60,000 nt of DNA from Strigamia acuminata (Eukaryota; Arthropoda; Chilopoda; Geophilomorpha; Linotaeniidae). Below are positions 1 to 15,000 of the stretch, one piece after another. The DNA lies in the NCBI GenBank assembly GCA_949358305.1, contig OX442323.1, positions 374,001 through 434,000 on the forward strand, in the 5' to 3' direction. Every line of letters begins with the position of its first letter. Position 1 is the stretch's first letter. The position numbers were made by a program, and so were the translations under genes. Under the pieces are notes generated by a model. It searched no databases. It was given only the letters and a program-made list of their open reading frames with translations, and was not told the DNA's origin.

Positions 1-3
1 TCT

Positions 4-2530
4 GAATGTTCAGAAATAGTGTTTAAACCTTAGTAGAAGCCTTCAATGTAAGTTTTAGCAACATCCAAGCAATACATTTTGAAAAAAAAATTTTGAGCTT
101 ATTTAACATCGCAGTTGACTTAGCACAAACACCACAAGACCAATGTCTCTGAATGTTCAGAAATAGTGTTTAAACCTTAGTAGAAAGCTCCAATGTAAGT
201 TTTAGAAACATCTAACTAATGATTTGGGAGAATAGACTTTTGATCTCATCACAGTTGACTTAGCACAAACACCACAAGTCCAATGTCTCTGAATGTTCAG
301 AAATAGTGTTTAAACCTTAGTAGAAGACTTCAATGTAAGTTTTAGCAACATCCAAGCACTGATTTGGGAGAATAGACTTTTGATCTCATCACAGTTGACT
401 TAGCACAAACACCACAAGATTAATGTCTCTGAATGTTCAGAAATAGTGTTTAAACCTTAGTAGAAGGCTCCAATGTAAGTTTTAGAAACATCTAACCAAT
501 GATTTGGGAGAATAGACTTTTGATCTCATCACAGTTGACTTAGCACAAACACCACAAGACCAATGTCTCTGAATGTTCAGAAATAGTGTTTAAACCTTAG
601 TAGAAGGCTCCAATGTAAGTTTTAGAAACATCTAACCAATGATTTGGGAGAATAGACTTTTGATCTCATCACAGTTGACTTAGCACAAACACCACAAGAC
701 CAATGTCTCTGAATGTTCAGAAATAGGGTTTAAACCTTAGTAGAAGGCTCCAATGTAAGTTTTAGAAACATCTAACCAATGATTTGGGAGAATAGACTTT
801 TGATCTCATCACAGTTGACTTAGCACAAACACCACAAGACCAATGTCTCTGAATGTTCAGAAATAGGGTTTAAACCTTAGTAGAAGGCTCCAATGTAAGT
901 TTTAGAAACATCTAACTAATGATTTGGGAGAATAGACTTTTGATCTCATCACAGTTGACTTAGCACAAACACCACAAGACCAATGTCTCTGAATGTTCAG
1001 AAATAGCGTTTAAACATTAGTAGAAGGCTCCAATGTAAGTTTTAGAAACATCTAACTAATGATTTGGGAGAATAGACTTTTGATCTCATCACAGTTGACT
1101 TAGCACAAACACCACAAGTCCAATGTCTCTGAATGTTCAGAAATAGTGTTTAAACCCTAGTAGAAGCCTTCAATTTAAATTTTAGCAACATCCAAGCACT
1201 GATTTGGGAGAATAGACTTTTGATCTCATCACAGATGACTTAGCACAAACACCACAAGACCAATGTCTCTGAATGTTCAGAAATAGGGTTTAAACCTTAG
1301 TAGAAGGCTCCAATGTAAGTTTTAGAAACATCTAACTAATCATTTGGGAGAATAGACTTTTGATCTCATCACAGTTGACTTAGCACAAACACCACAAGAC
1401 CAATGTCTCTGAATGTTCAGAAATAGCGTTTAAACTTTAGTAGAAGGCTCCAATGTAAGTTTTAGAAACATCTAACTAATGATTTGGGAGAATAGACTTT
1501 TGATCTCATCACAGTTGACTTAGCACAAACACCACAACACCAATGTTTCTGAATGTTCAGAAATAGTGTTTAAACCTTAGTAGAAGGCTCCAATGTAAGT
1601 TTTAGAAACATCTAACCAATGATTTGGGAGAATAGACTTTTGATCTCATCACAGTTGACTTAGCACAAACACCACAAGACCAATATTTCTGAATGTTCAG
1701 AAATAGTGTTTAAACCTTAGTAGAAGGCTCCAATGTAAGTTTTAGAAACATCTAACCAATGATTTGGGAGAATAGACTTTTGATCTCATCACAGTTGACT
1801 TAGCACAAACACCACAAGACCAATGTCTCTGAATGTTCAGAAATAGGGTTTAAACCTTAGTAGAAGGCTCCAATGTAAGTTTTAGAAACATCTAACTAAT
1901 GATTTGGGAGAATAGACTTTTGATCTCATCACAGTTGACTTAGCACAAACACCACAAGACCAATGTCTCTGAATGTTCAGAAATAGCGTTTAAACATTAG
2001 TAGAAGGCTCCAATGTAAGTTTTAGAAACATCTAACTAATGATTTGGGAGAATAGACTTTTGATCTCATCACAGTTGACTTAGCACAAACACCACAACAC
2101 CAATGTTTCTGAATGTTCAGAAATAGTGTTTAAACCTTAGTAGAAGGCTCCAATGTAAGTTTTAGAAACATCTAATTAATGATTTGGGAGAATAGACTTT
2201 TGATCTAATCACAGTTGACTTAGCACAAACACCACAAGTCCAATGTCTCTGAATGTTCAGAAATAGTGTTTAAACCTTAGTAGAAGGCTCCAATGTAAGT
2301 TTTAGAAACATCTAACTAATGATTTGGGAGAATAGACTTTTGATCTCATCACAGTTGACTTAGCACAAACACCACAAGACCAATGTTTCTGAATGTTCAG
2401 AAATAGTGTTTAAACCTTAGTAGAAGGCTCCAATGTAAGTTTTAGAAACATCTAACCAATGATTTGGGAGAATAGACTTTTGATCTCATCACAGTTGACT
2501 TAGCACAAACACCACAAGTCCAATGTCTCT
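4..2530. repeat. 18-monomer higher-order repeat unit, copy 1 (2527 bp)
   Basis: Measured from one 147-bp marker monomer to the next: 147 + 17 x 140 = 2527 bp. The first five monomers and the last few have the same variants in the same order as the following unit. The middle monomers (about 6 to 14) are arranged differently, which suggests equal total length with internal reshuffling. Confidence 0.85.
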
Positions 2531-5057
2531 GAATGTTCAGAAATAGTGTTTAAACCTTAGTAGAAGCCTTCAATGTAAGTTTTAGCAACATCCAAGCAAT
2601 ACATTTTGAAAAAAAAATTTTGAGCTTATTTAACATCGCAGTTGACTTAGCACAAACACCACAAGACCAATGTCTCTGAATGTTCAGAAATAGTGTTTAA
2701 ACCTTAGTAGAAAGCTCCAATGTAAGTTTTAGAAACATCTAACTAATGATTTGGGAGAATAGACTTTTGATCTCATCACAGTTGACTTAGCACAAACACC
2801 ACAAGTCCAATGTCTCTGAATGTTCAGAAATAGTGTTTAAACCTTAGTAGAAGACTTCAATGTAAGTGTTAGCAACATCCAAGCACTGATTTGGGAGAAT
2901 AGACTTTTGATCTCATCACAGTTGACTTAGCACAAACACCACAAGATTAATGTCTCTGAATGTTCAGAAATAGTGTTTAAACCTTAGTAGAAGGCTCCAA
3001 TGTAAGTTTTAGAAACATCTAACCAATGATTTGGGAGAATAGACTTTTGATCTCATCACAGTTGACTTAGCACAAACACCACAAGACCAATGTCTCTGAA
3101 TGTTCAGAAATAGTGTTTAAACCTTAGTAGAAGGCTCCAATGTAAGTTTTAGAAACATCTAACCAATGATTTGGGAGAATAGACTTTTGATCTCATCACA
3201 GTTGACTTAGCACAAACACCACAAGACCAATGTCTCTGAATGTTCAGAAATAGGGTTTAAACCTTAGTAGAAGGCTCCAATGTAAGTTTTAGAAACATCT
3301 AACTAATGATTTGGGAGAATAGACTTTTGATCTCATCACAGTTGACTTAGCACAAACACCACAAGACCAATGTCTCTGAATGTTCAGAAATAGCGATTAA
3401 ACATTAGTAGAAGGCTCCAATGTAAGTTTTAGAAACATCTAACTAATGATTTGGGAGAATAGACTTTTGATCTCATCACAGTTGACTTAGCACAAACACC
3501 ACAACACCAATGTTTCTGAATGTTCAGAAATAGTGTTTAAACCTTAGTAGAAGGCTCCAATGTAAGTTTTAGAAACATCTAACCAATGATTTGGGAGAAT
3601 AGACTTTTGATCTCATCACAGTTGACTTAGCACAAACACCACAAGTCCAATGTTGCTGAATGTTCAGAAATAGTGTTTAAACCTTAGTAGAAGGCTCCAA
3701 TGTAAGTTTTAGAAACATCTAACTAATGATTTGGGAGAATAGACTTTTGATCTCATCACAGTTGACTTAGCACAAACACCACAAGATTAATGTCTCTGAA
3801 TGTTCAGAAATAGTGTTTAAACCTTAGTAGAAGGCTCCAATGTAAGTTTTAGAAACATCTAACTAATGATTTGGGAGAATAGACTTTTGATCTCATCACA
3901 GTTGACTTAGCACAAACACCACAAGACCAATGTCTCTGAATGTTCAGAAATAGTGTTTAAACCTTAGTAGAAGGCTCCAATGTAAGTTTTAGAAACATCT
4001 AACCAATGATTTGGGAGAATAGACTTTTGATCTCATCACAGTTGACTTAGCACAAACACCACAAGACCAATGTCTCTGAATGTTCAGAAATAGGGTTTAA
4101 ACCTTAGTAGAAGGCTCCAATGTAAGTTTTAGAAACATCTAACCAATGATTTGGGAGAATAGACTTTTGATCTCATCACAGTTGACTTAGCACAAACACC
4201 ACAAGTCCAATGTCGCTGAATGTTCAGAAATAGTGTTTAAACCTTAGTAGAAGGCTCCAATGTAAGTTTTAGAAACATCTAACTAATGATTTGGGAGAAT
4301 AGACTTTTGATCTCATCACAGTTGACTTAGCACAAACACCACAAGATTAATGTCTCTGAATGTTCAGAAATAGTGTTTAAACCTTAGTAGAAGGCTCCAA
4401 TGTAAGTTTTAGAAACATCTAACTAATGATTTGGGAGAATAGACTTTTGATCTCATCACAGTTGACTTAGCACAAACACCACAAGACCAATGTCTCTGAA
4501 TGTTCAGAAATAGCGTTTAAACATTAGTAGAAGGCTCCAATGTAAGTTTTAGAAACATCTAACTAATGATTTGGGAGAATAGACTTTTGATCTCATCACA
4601 GTTGACTTAGCACAAACACCACAACACCAATGTTTCTGAATGTTCAGAAATAGTGTTTAAACCTTAGTAGAAGGCTCCAATGTAAGTTTTAGAAACATCT
4701 AACCAATGATTTGGGAGAATAGACTTTTGATCTCATCACAGTTGACTTAGCACAAACACCACAAGTCCAATGTCTCTGAATGTTCAGAAATAGTGTTTAA
4801 ACCTTAGTAGAAGGCTCCAATGTAAGTTTTAGAAACATCTAACTAATGATTTGGGAGAATAGACTTTTGATCTCATCACAGTTGACTTAGCACAAACACC
4901 ACAAGACCAATGTTTCTGAATGTTCAGAAATAGTGTTTAAACCTTAGTAGAAGGCTCCAATGTAAGTTTTAGAAACATCTAACCAATGATTTGGGAGAAT
5001 AGACTTTTGATCTCATCACAGTTGACTTAGCACAAACACCACAAGTCCAATGTCTCT
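2531..5057. repeat. 18-monomer higher-order repeat unit, copy 2 (2527 bp)
   Basis: Same length and same edge monomers as the preceding unit, again bounded by 147-bp A-tract monomers (landmark at 2531 and 5058). The interior carries monomers with TGTTGCTGAATG and TGTCGCTGAATG not found in copy 1. The next marker intervals are 1127 bp (to 6185) and 2667 bp (to 8852), that is 8 and 19 monomers. Confidence 0.85.
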
Positions 5058-8000
5058 GAATGTTCAGAAATAGTGTTTAAACCTTAGTAGAAGCCTTCAA
5101 TGTAAGTTTTAGCAACATCCAAGCAATACATTTTGAAAAAAAAATTTTGAGCTTATTTCACATCGCAGTTGACTTAGCACAAACACCACAAGACCAATGT
5201 CTCTGAATGTTCAGAAATAGTGTTTAAACCTTAGTAGAAAGCTCCAATGTAAGTTTTAGAAACATCTAACTAATGATTTGGGAGAATAGACTTTTGATCT
5301 CATCACAGTTGACTTAGCACAAACACCACAAGTCCAATGTCTCTGAATGTTCAGAAATAGTGTTTAAACCTTAGTAGAAGACTTCAATGTAAGTTTTAGC
5401 AACATCCAAGCACTGATTTGGGAGAATAGACTTTTGATCTCATCACAGTTGACTTAGCACAAACACCACAAGATTAATGTCTCTGAATGTTCAGAAATAG
5501 TGTTTAAACCTTAGTAGAAGGCTCCAATGTAAGTTTTAGAAACATCTAACCAATGATTTGGGAGAATAGACTTTTGATCTCATCACAGTTGACTTAGCAC
5601 AAACACCACAAGACCAATGTCTCTGAATGTTCAGAAATAGTGTTTAAACCTTAGTAGAAAGCTCCAATGTAAGTTTTAGAAACATCTAACTAATGATTTG
5701 GGAGAATAGACTTTTGATCTCATCACAGTTGACTTAGCACAAACACCACAAGTCCAATGTCTCTGAATGTTCAGAAATAGTGTTTAAACCTTAGTAGAAG
5801 ACTTCAATGTAAGTTTTAGCAACATCCAAGCACTGATTTGGGAGAATAGACTTTTGATCTAATCACAGTTGACTTAGCACAAACACCACAAGTCCAATGT
5901 CTCTGAATGTTCAGAAATAGTGTTTAAACCTTAGTAGAAGGCTCCAATGTAAGTTTTAGAAACATCTAACTAATGATTTGGGAGAATAGACTTTTGATCT
6001 CATCACAGTTGACTTAGCACAAACACCACAAGACCAATGTTTCTGAATGTTCAGAAATAGTGTTTAAACCTTAGTAGAAGGCTCCAATGTAAGTTTTAGA
6101 AACATCTAACCAATGATTTGGGAGAATAGACTTTTGATCTCATCACAGTTGACTTAGCACAAACACCACAAGTCCAATGTCTCTGAATGTTCAGAAATAG
6201 TGTTTAAACCTTAGTAGAAGCCTTCAATGTAAGTTTTAGCAACATCCAAGCAATACATTTTGAAAAAAAAATTTTGAGCTTATTTAACATCGCAGTTGAC
6301 TTAGCACAAACACCACAAGACCAATGTCTCTGAATGTTCAGAAATAGTGTTTAAACCTTAGTAGAAAGCTCCAATGTAAGTTTTAGAAACATCTAACTAA
6401 TGATTTGGGAGAATAGACTTTTGATCTCATCACAGTTGACTTAGCACAAACACCACAAGTCCAATGTCTCTGAATGTTCAGAAATAGTGTTTAAACCTTA
6501 GTAGAAGACTTCAATGTAAGTTTTAGCAACATCCAAGCACTGATTTGGGAGAATAGACTTTTGATCTCATCACAGTTGACTTAGCACAAACACCACAAGA
6601 TTAATGTCTCTGAATGTTCAGAAATAGTGTTTAAACCTTAGTAGAAGGCTCCAATGTAAGTTTTAGAAACATCTAACCAATGATTTGGGAGAATAGACTT
6701 TTGATCTCATCACAGTTGACTTAGCACAAACACCACAACACCAATGTTTCTGAATGTTCAGAAATAGTGTTTAAACCTTAGTAGAAGGCTCCAATGTAAG
6801 TTTTAGAAACATCTAACCAATGATTTGGGAGAATAGACTTTTGATCTCATCACAGTTGACTTAGCACAAACACCACAAGTCCAATGTCGCTGAATGTTCA
6901 GAAATAGTGTTTAAACCTTAGTAGAAGGCTCCAATGTAAGTTTTAGAAACATCTAACTAATGATTTGGGAGAATAGACTTTTGATCTCATCACAGTTGAC
7001 TTAGCACAAACACCACAAGACCAATGTCTCTGAATGTTCAGAAATAGTGTTTAAACCTTAGTAGAAGGCTCCAATGTAAGTTTTAGAAACATCTAACCAA
7101 TGATTTGGGAGAATAGACTTTTGATCTCATCACAGTTGACTTAGCACAAACACCACAAGACCAATGTCTCTGAATGTTCAGAAATAGGGTTTAAACCTTA
7201 GTAGAAGGCTCCAATGTAAGTTTTAGAAACATCTAACTAATGATTTGGGAGAATAGACTTTTGATCTCATCACAGTTGACTTAGCACAAACACCACAAGA
7301 CCAATGTCTCTGAATGTTCAGAAATAGCGTTTAAACATTAGTAGAAGGCTCCAATGTAAGTTTTAGAAACATCTAACTAATGATTTGGGAGAATAGACTT
7401 TTGATCTCATCACAGTTGACTTAGCACAAACACCACAACACCAATGTTTCTGAATGTTCAGAAATAGTGTTTAAACCTTAGTAGAAGGCTCCAATGTAAG
7501 TTTTAGAAACATCTAACCAATGATTTGCGAGAATAGACTTTTGATCTCATCACAGTTGACTTAGCACAAACACCACAAGATTAATGTCTCTGAATGTTCA
7601 GAAATAGTGTTTAAACCTTAGTAGAAGGCTCCAATGTAAGTTTTAGAAACATCTAACTAATGATTTGGGAGAATAGACTTTTGATCTCATCACAGTTGAC
7701 TTAGCACAAACACCACAAGACCAATGTCTCTGAATGTTCAGAAATAGTGTTTAAACCTTAGTAGAAGGCTCCAATGTAAGTTTTAGAAACATCTAACCAA
7801 TGATTTGGGAGAATAGACTTTTGATCTCATCACAGTTGACTTAGCACAAACACCACAAGACCAATATTTCTGAATGTTCAGAAATAGTGTTTAAACCTTA
7901 GTAGAAGGCTCCAATGTAAGTTTTAGAAACATCTAACCAATGATTTGGGAGAATAGACTTTTGATCTCATCACAGTTGACTTAGCACAAACACCACAAGA

Positions 8001-11000
8001 CCAATGTCTCTGAATGTTCAGAAATAGGGTTTAAACCTTAGTAGAAGGCTCCAATGTAAGTTTTAGAAACATCTAACTAATGATTTGGGAGAATAGACTT
8101 TTGATCTCATCACAGTTGACTTAGCACAAACACCACAAGACCAATGTCTCTAAATGTTCAGAAATAGCGTTTAAACATTAGTAGAAGGCTCCAATGTAAG
8201 TTTTAGAAACATCTAACTAATGATTTGAGAGAATAGACTTTTGATCTCATCACAGTTGACTTAGCACAAACACCACAACACCAACGTTTCTGAATGTTCA
8301 GAAATAGTGTTTAAACCTTAGTAGAAGGCTCCAATGTAAGTTTTAGAAACATCTAACCAATGATTTGGGAGAATAGACTTTTGATCTCATCACAGTTGAC
8401 TTAGCACAAACACCACAAGTCCAATGTCTCTGAATGTTCAGAAATAGTGTTTAAACCTTAGTAGAAGGCTCCAATGTAAGTTTTAGAAACATCTAACTAA
8501 TGATTTGGGAGAATAGACTTTTGATCTCATCACAGTTGACTTAGCACAAACACCACAAGATTAATGTCTCTGAATGTTCAGAAATAGTGTTTAAACCTTA
8601 GTAGAAGGCTCCAATGTAAGTTTTAGAAACATCTAACTAATGATTTGAGAGAATAGACTTTTGATCTCATCACAGTTGACTTAGCACAAACACCACAAGT
8701 CTAATGTCTCTGAATGTTCAGAAATAGTGTTTAAACCTTAGTAGAAGCCTTCAATTTAAATTTTAGCAACATCCAAGCACTGATTTGGGAGAATAGACTT
8801 TTGATCTCATCACAGTTGACTTAGCACAAACACCGCAAGTCCAATGTCTCTGAATGTTCAGAAATAGTGTTTAAACCTTAGTAGAAGCCTTCAATGTAAG
8901 TTTTAGCAACATCCAAGCAATACATTTTGAAAAAAAAATTTTGAGCTTATTTCACATCGCAGTTGACTTAGCACAAACACCACAAGACCAATGTCTCTGA
9001 ATGTTCAGAAATAGTGTTTAAACCTTAGTAGAAGGCTCCAATGTAAGTTTTAGAAACATCTAACTAATGATTTGGAAGAATAGACTTTTGATCTCATCAC
9101 AGTTGACTTAGCACAAACACCACAAGACCAATGTTTCTGAATGTTCAGAAATAGTGTTTAAACCTTAGTAGAAGGCTCCAATGTAAGTTTTAGAAACATC
9201 TAACCAATGATTTGGGAGAATAGACTTTTGATCTCATCACAGTTGACTTAGCACAAACACCACAAGACCAATGTCTCTGAATGTTCAGAAATAGTGTTTA
9301 AACCTTAGTAGAAGGCTCCAATGTAAGTTTTAGAAACATCTAACTAATGATTTGGGAGAATAGACTTTTGATCTCATCACAGTTGACTTAGCACAAACAC
9401 CACAAGACCAATGTCTCTGAATGTTCAGAAATAGTGTTTAAACCTTAGTAGAAGCCTTCAATGTAAGTTTTAGCAACATCCAAGCAATACATTTTGAAAA
9501 AAAAATTTTGAGCTTATTTCACATCACAGTTGACTTAGCACAAACACCACAAGTCCAATGTCTCTGAATGTTCAGAAATAGTGTTTAAACCTTAGTAGAA
9601 GCCTTCAATGTGAGTTTTAGCAACATCCAAGTAATACATTTTGAAAAAAAAATTTTGAGCTTATTTCACATCGCAGTTGACTTAGCACAAACACCACAAG
9701 ACCAATGTCTCTGAATGTTCAGAAATAGTGTTTAAACCTTAGTAGAAAGCTCCAATGTAAGTTTTAGAAACATCTAACTAATGATTTGGAAGAATAGACT
9801 TTTGATCTCATCACAGTTGACTTAGCACAAACACCACAAGACCAATGTTTCTGAATGTTCAGAAATAGTGTTTAAACCTTAGTAGAAGGCTCCAATGTAA
9901 GTTTTAGAAACATCTAACTAATGATTTGGGAGAATAGACTTTTGATCTCATCACAGTTGACTTAGCACAAACACCACAAGATTAATGTCTCTGAATGTTC
10001 AGAAATAGTGTTTAAACCTTAGTAGAAGGCTCCAATGTAAGTTTTAGAAACATCTAACTAATGATTTGGGAGAATAGACTTTTGATCTCATCACAGTTGA
10101 CTTAGCACAAACACCACAAGACCAATGTCTCTGAATGTTCAGAAATAGTGTTTAAACCTTAGTAGAAGGCTCCAATGTAAGTTTTAGAAACATCTAACCA
10201 ATGATTTGGGAGAATAGACTTTTGATCTCATCACAGTTGACTTAGCACAAACACCACAAGACCAATGTCTCTGAATGTTCAGAAATAGGGTTTAAACCTT
10301 AGTAGAAGGCTCCAATGTAAGTTTTAGAAACATCTAACTAATGATTTGGGAGAATAGACTTTTGATCTCATCACAGTTGACTTAGCACAAACACCACAAG
10401 ACCAATGTCTCTGAATGTTCAGAAATAGCGTTTAAACATTAGTAGAAGGCTCCAATGTAAGTTTTAGAAACATCTAACTAATGATTTGGGAGAATAGACT
10501 TTTGATCTCATCACAGTTGACTTAGCACAAACACCACAACACCAATGTTTCTGAATGTTCAGAAATAGTGTTTAAACCTTAGTAGAAGGCTCCAATGTAA
10601 GTTTTAGAAACATCTAACCAATGATTTGCGAGAATAGACTTTTGATCTCATCACAGTTGACTTAGCACAAACACCACAAGTCCAATGTCGCTGAATGTTC
10701 AGAAATAGTGTTTAAACCTTAGTAGAAGGCTCCAATGTAAGTTTTAGAAACATCTAACTAATGATTTGGGAGAATAGACTTTTGATCTCATCACAGTTGA
10801 CTTAGCACAAACACCACAAGATTAATGTCTCTGAATGTTCAGAAATAGTGTTTAAACCTTAGTAGAAGGCTCCAATGTAAGTTTTAGAAACATCTAACTA
10901 ATGATTTGGGAGAATAGACTTTTGATCTCATCACAGTTGACTTAGCACAAACACCACAAGACCAATGTCTCTGAATGTTCAGAAATAGTGTTTAAACCTT

Positions 11001-12092
11001 AGTAGAAGGCTCCAATGTAAGTTTTAGAAACATCTAACCAATGATTTGGGAGAATAGACTTTTGATCTCATCACAGTTGACTTAGCACAAACACCACAAG
11101 ACCAATATTTCTGAATGTTCAGAAATAGTGTTTAAACCTTAGTAGAAGGCTCCAATGTAAGTTTTAGAAACATCTAACCAATGATTTGGGAGAATAGACT
11201 TTTGATCTCATCACAGTTGACTTAGCACAAACACCACAAGACCAATGTCTCTGAATGTTCAGAAATAGGGTTTAAACCTTAGTAGAAGGCTCCAATGTAA
11301 GTTTTAGAAACATCTAACTAATGATTTGGGAGAATAGACTTTTGATCTCATCACAGTTGACTTAGCACAAACACCACAAGACCAATGTCTCTGAATGTTC
11401 AGAAATAGCGTTTAAACATTAGTAGAAGGCTCCAATGTAAGTTTTAGAAACATCTAACTAATGATTTGAGAGAATAGACTTTTGATCTCATCACAGTTGA
11501 CTTAGCACAAACACCACAACACCAATGTTTCTGAATGTTCAGAAATAGTGTTTAAACCTTAGTAGAAGGCTCCAATGTAAGTTTTAGAAACATCTAACCA
11601 ATGATTTGGGAGAATAGACTTTTGATCTCATCACAGTTGACTTAGCACAAACACCACAAGTCCAATGTCTCTGAATGTTCAGAAATAGTGTTTAAACCTT
11701 AGTAGAAGGCTCCAATGTAAGTTTTAGAAACATCTAACTAATGATTTGGGAGAATAGACTTTTGATCTCATCACAGTTGACTTAGCACAAACACCACAAG
11801 ATTAATGTCTCTGAATGTTCAGAAATAGTGTTTAAACCTTAGTACAAGGCTCCAATGTAAGTTTTAGAAACATCTAACTAATGATTTGGGAGAATAGACT
11901 TTTGATCTCATCACAGTTGACTTAGCACAAACACCACAAGATTAATGTCTCTGAATGTTCCGAAATAGTGTTTAAACCTTAGTAGAAGCCTTCAATTTAA
12001 ATTTTAGCAACATCCAAGCACTGATTTGGGAGAATAGACTTTTGATCTCATCACAGTTGACTTAGCACAAACACCGCAAGTCCAATGTCTCT

Positions 12093-15000
12093 GAATGTTC
12101 AGAAATAGTGTTTAAACCTTAGTAGAAGCCTTCAATGTAAGTTTTAGCAACATCCAAGCAATACATTTTGAAAAAAAAATTTTGAGCTTATTTCACATCG
12201 CAGTTGACTTAGCACAAACACCACAAGACCAATGTCTCTGAATGTTCAGAAATAGTGTTTAAACCTTAGTAGAAGGCTCCAATGTAAGTTTTAGAAACAT
12301 CTAACTAATGATTTGGAAGAATAGACTTTTGATCTCATCACAGTTGACTTAGCACAAACACCACAAGACCAATGTTTCTGAATGTTCAGAAATAGTGTTT
12401 AAACCTTAGTAGAAGGCTCCAATGTAAGTTTTAGAAACATCTAACCAATGATTTGGGAGAATAGACTTTTGATCTCATCACAGTTGACTTAGCACAAACA
12501 CCACAAGACCAATGTCTCTGAATGTTCAGAAATAGTGTTTAAACCTTAGTAGAAGGCTCCAATGTAAGTTTTAGAAACATCTAACTAATGATTTGGGAGA
12601 ATAGACTTTTGATCTCATCACAGTTGACTTAGCACAAACACCACAAGTCCAATGTCTCTGAATGTTCAGAAATAGTGTTTAAACCTTAGTAGAAGCCTTC
12701 AATGTAAGTTTTAGCAACATCCAAGTAATACATTTTGAAAAAAAAATTTTGAGCTTATTTCACATCGCAGTTGACTTAGCACAAACACCACAAGACCAAT
12801 GTCTCTGAATGTTCAGAAATAGTGTTTAAACCTTAGTAGAAAGCTCCAATGTAAGTTTTAGAAACATCTAACTAATGATTTGGAAGAATAGACTTTTGAT
12901 CTCATCACAGTTGACTTAGCACAAACACCACAAGACCAATGTTTCTGAATGTTCAGAAATAGTGTTTAAACCTTAGTAGAAGGCTCCAATGTAAGTTTTA
13001 GAAACATCTAACTAATGATTTGGGAGAATAGACTTTTGATCTCATCACAGTTGACTTAGCACAAACACCACAAGACCAATGTCTCTGAATGTTCAGAAAT
13101 AGCGTTTAAACATTAGTAGAAGGCTCCAATGTAAGTTTTAGAAACATCTAACTAATGATTTGAGAGAATAGACTTTTGATCTCATCACAGTTGACTTAGC
13201 ACAAACACCACAACACCAATGTTTCTGAATGTTCAGAAATAGTGTTTAAACCTTAGTAGAAGGCTCCAATGTAAGTTTTAGAAACATCTAACCAATGATT
13301 TGGGAGAATAGACTTTTGATCTCATCACAGTTGACTTAGCACAAACACCACAAGTCCAATGTCTCTGAATGTTCAGAAATAGTGTTTAAACCTTAGTAGA
13401 AGGCTCCAATGTAAGTTTTAGAAACATCTAACTAATGATTTGGGAGAATAGACTTTTGATCTCATCACAGTTGACTTAGCACAAACACCACAAGATTAAT
13501 GTCTCTGAATGTTCAGAAATAGTGTTTAAACCTTAGTAGAAGGCTCCAATGTAAGTTTTAGAAACATCTAACTAATGATTTGGGAGAATAGACTTTTGAT
13601 CTCATCACAGTTGACTTAGCACAAACACCACAAGATCAATGTTTCTGAATGTTCAGAAATAGTGTTTAAACCTTAGTAGAAGGCTCCAATGTAAGTTTTA
13701 GAAACATCTAACCAATGATTTGGGAGAATAGACTTTTGATCTCATCACAGTTGACTTAGCACAAACACCACAAGACCAATATTTCTGAATGTTCAGAAAT
13801 AGTGTTTAAACCTTAGTAGAAGGCTCCAATGTAAGTTTTAGAAACATCTAACCAATGATTTGGGAGAATAGACTTTTGATCTCATCACAGTTGACTTAGC
13901 ACAAACACCACAAGACCAATGTCTCTGAATGTTCAGAAATAGGGTTTAAACCTTAGTAGAAGGCTCCAATGTAAGTTTTAGAAACATCTAACTAATGATT
14001 TGGGAGAATAGACTTTTGATCTCATCACAGTTGACTTAGCACAAACACCACAAGACCAATGTCTCTGAATGTTCAGAAATAGCGTTTAAACATTAGTAGA
14101 AGGCTCCAATGTAAGTTTTACAAACATCTAACTAATGATTTGGGAGAATAGACTTTTGATCTCATCACAGTTGACTTAGCACAAACACCACAACACCAAT
14201 GTTTCTGAATGTTCAGAAATAGTGTTTAAACCTTAGTAGAAGGCTCCAATGTAAGTTTTAGAAACATCTAACCAATGATTTGGGAGAATAGACTTTTGAT
14301 CTCATCACAGTTGACTTAGCACAAACACCACAAGTCCAATGTCTCTGAATGTTCAGAAATAGTGTTTAAACCTTAGTAGAAGGCTCCAATGTAAGTTTTA
14401 GAAACATCTAACTAATGATTTGGGAGAATAGACTTTTGATCTCATCACAGTTGACTTAGCACAAACACCACAAGACCAATGTTTCTGAATGTTCAGAAAT
14501 AGTGTTTAAACCTTAGTAGAAGGCTCCAATGTAAGTTTTAGAAACATCTAACCAATGATTTGGGAGAATAGACTTTTGATCTCATCACAGTTGACTTAGC
14601 ACAAACACCACAAGTCCAATGTCTCTGAATGTTCAGAAATAGTATTTAAACCTTAGTAGAAGGCTCCAATGTAAGTTTTAGAAACATCTAACCAATGATT
14701 AGGAAGAATAGACTTTTGATCTCATCACAGTTGACTTAGCACAAACACCACAACACCAATGTTTCTGAATGTTCAGAAATAGTGTTTCAACCTTAGTAGA
14801 AGGCTCCAATGTAAGTTTTAGAAACATCTAACCAATGATTTGGGAGAATAGACTTTTGATCTCATCACAGTTGACTTAGCACAAACACCACAAGTCCAAT
14901 GTCGCTGAATGTTCAGAAATAGTGTTTAAACCTTAGTAGAAGGCTCCAATGTAAGTTTTAGAAACATCTAACTAATGATTTGGGAGAATAGACTTTTGAT

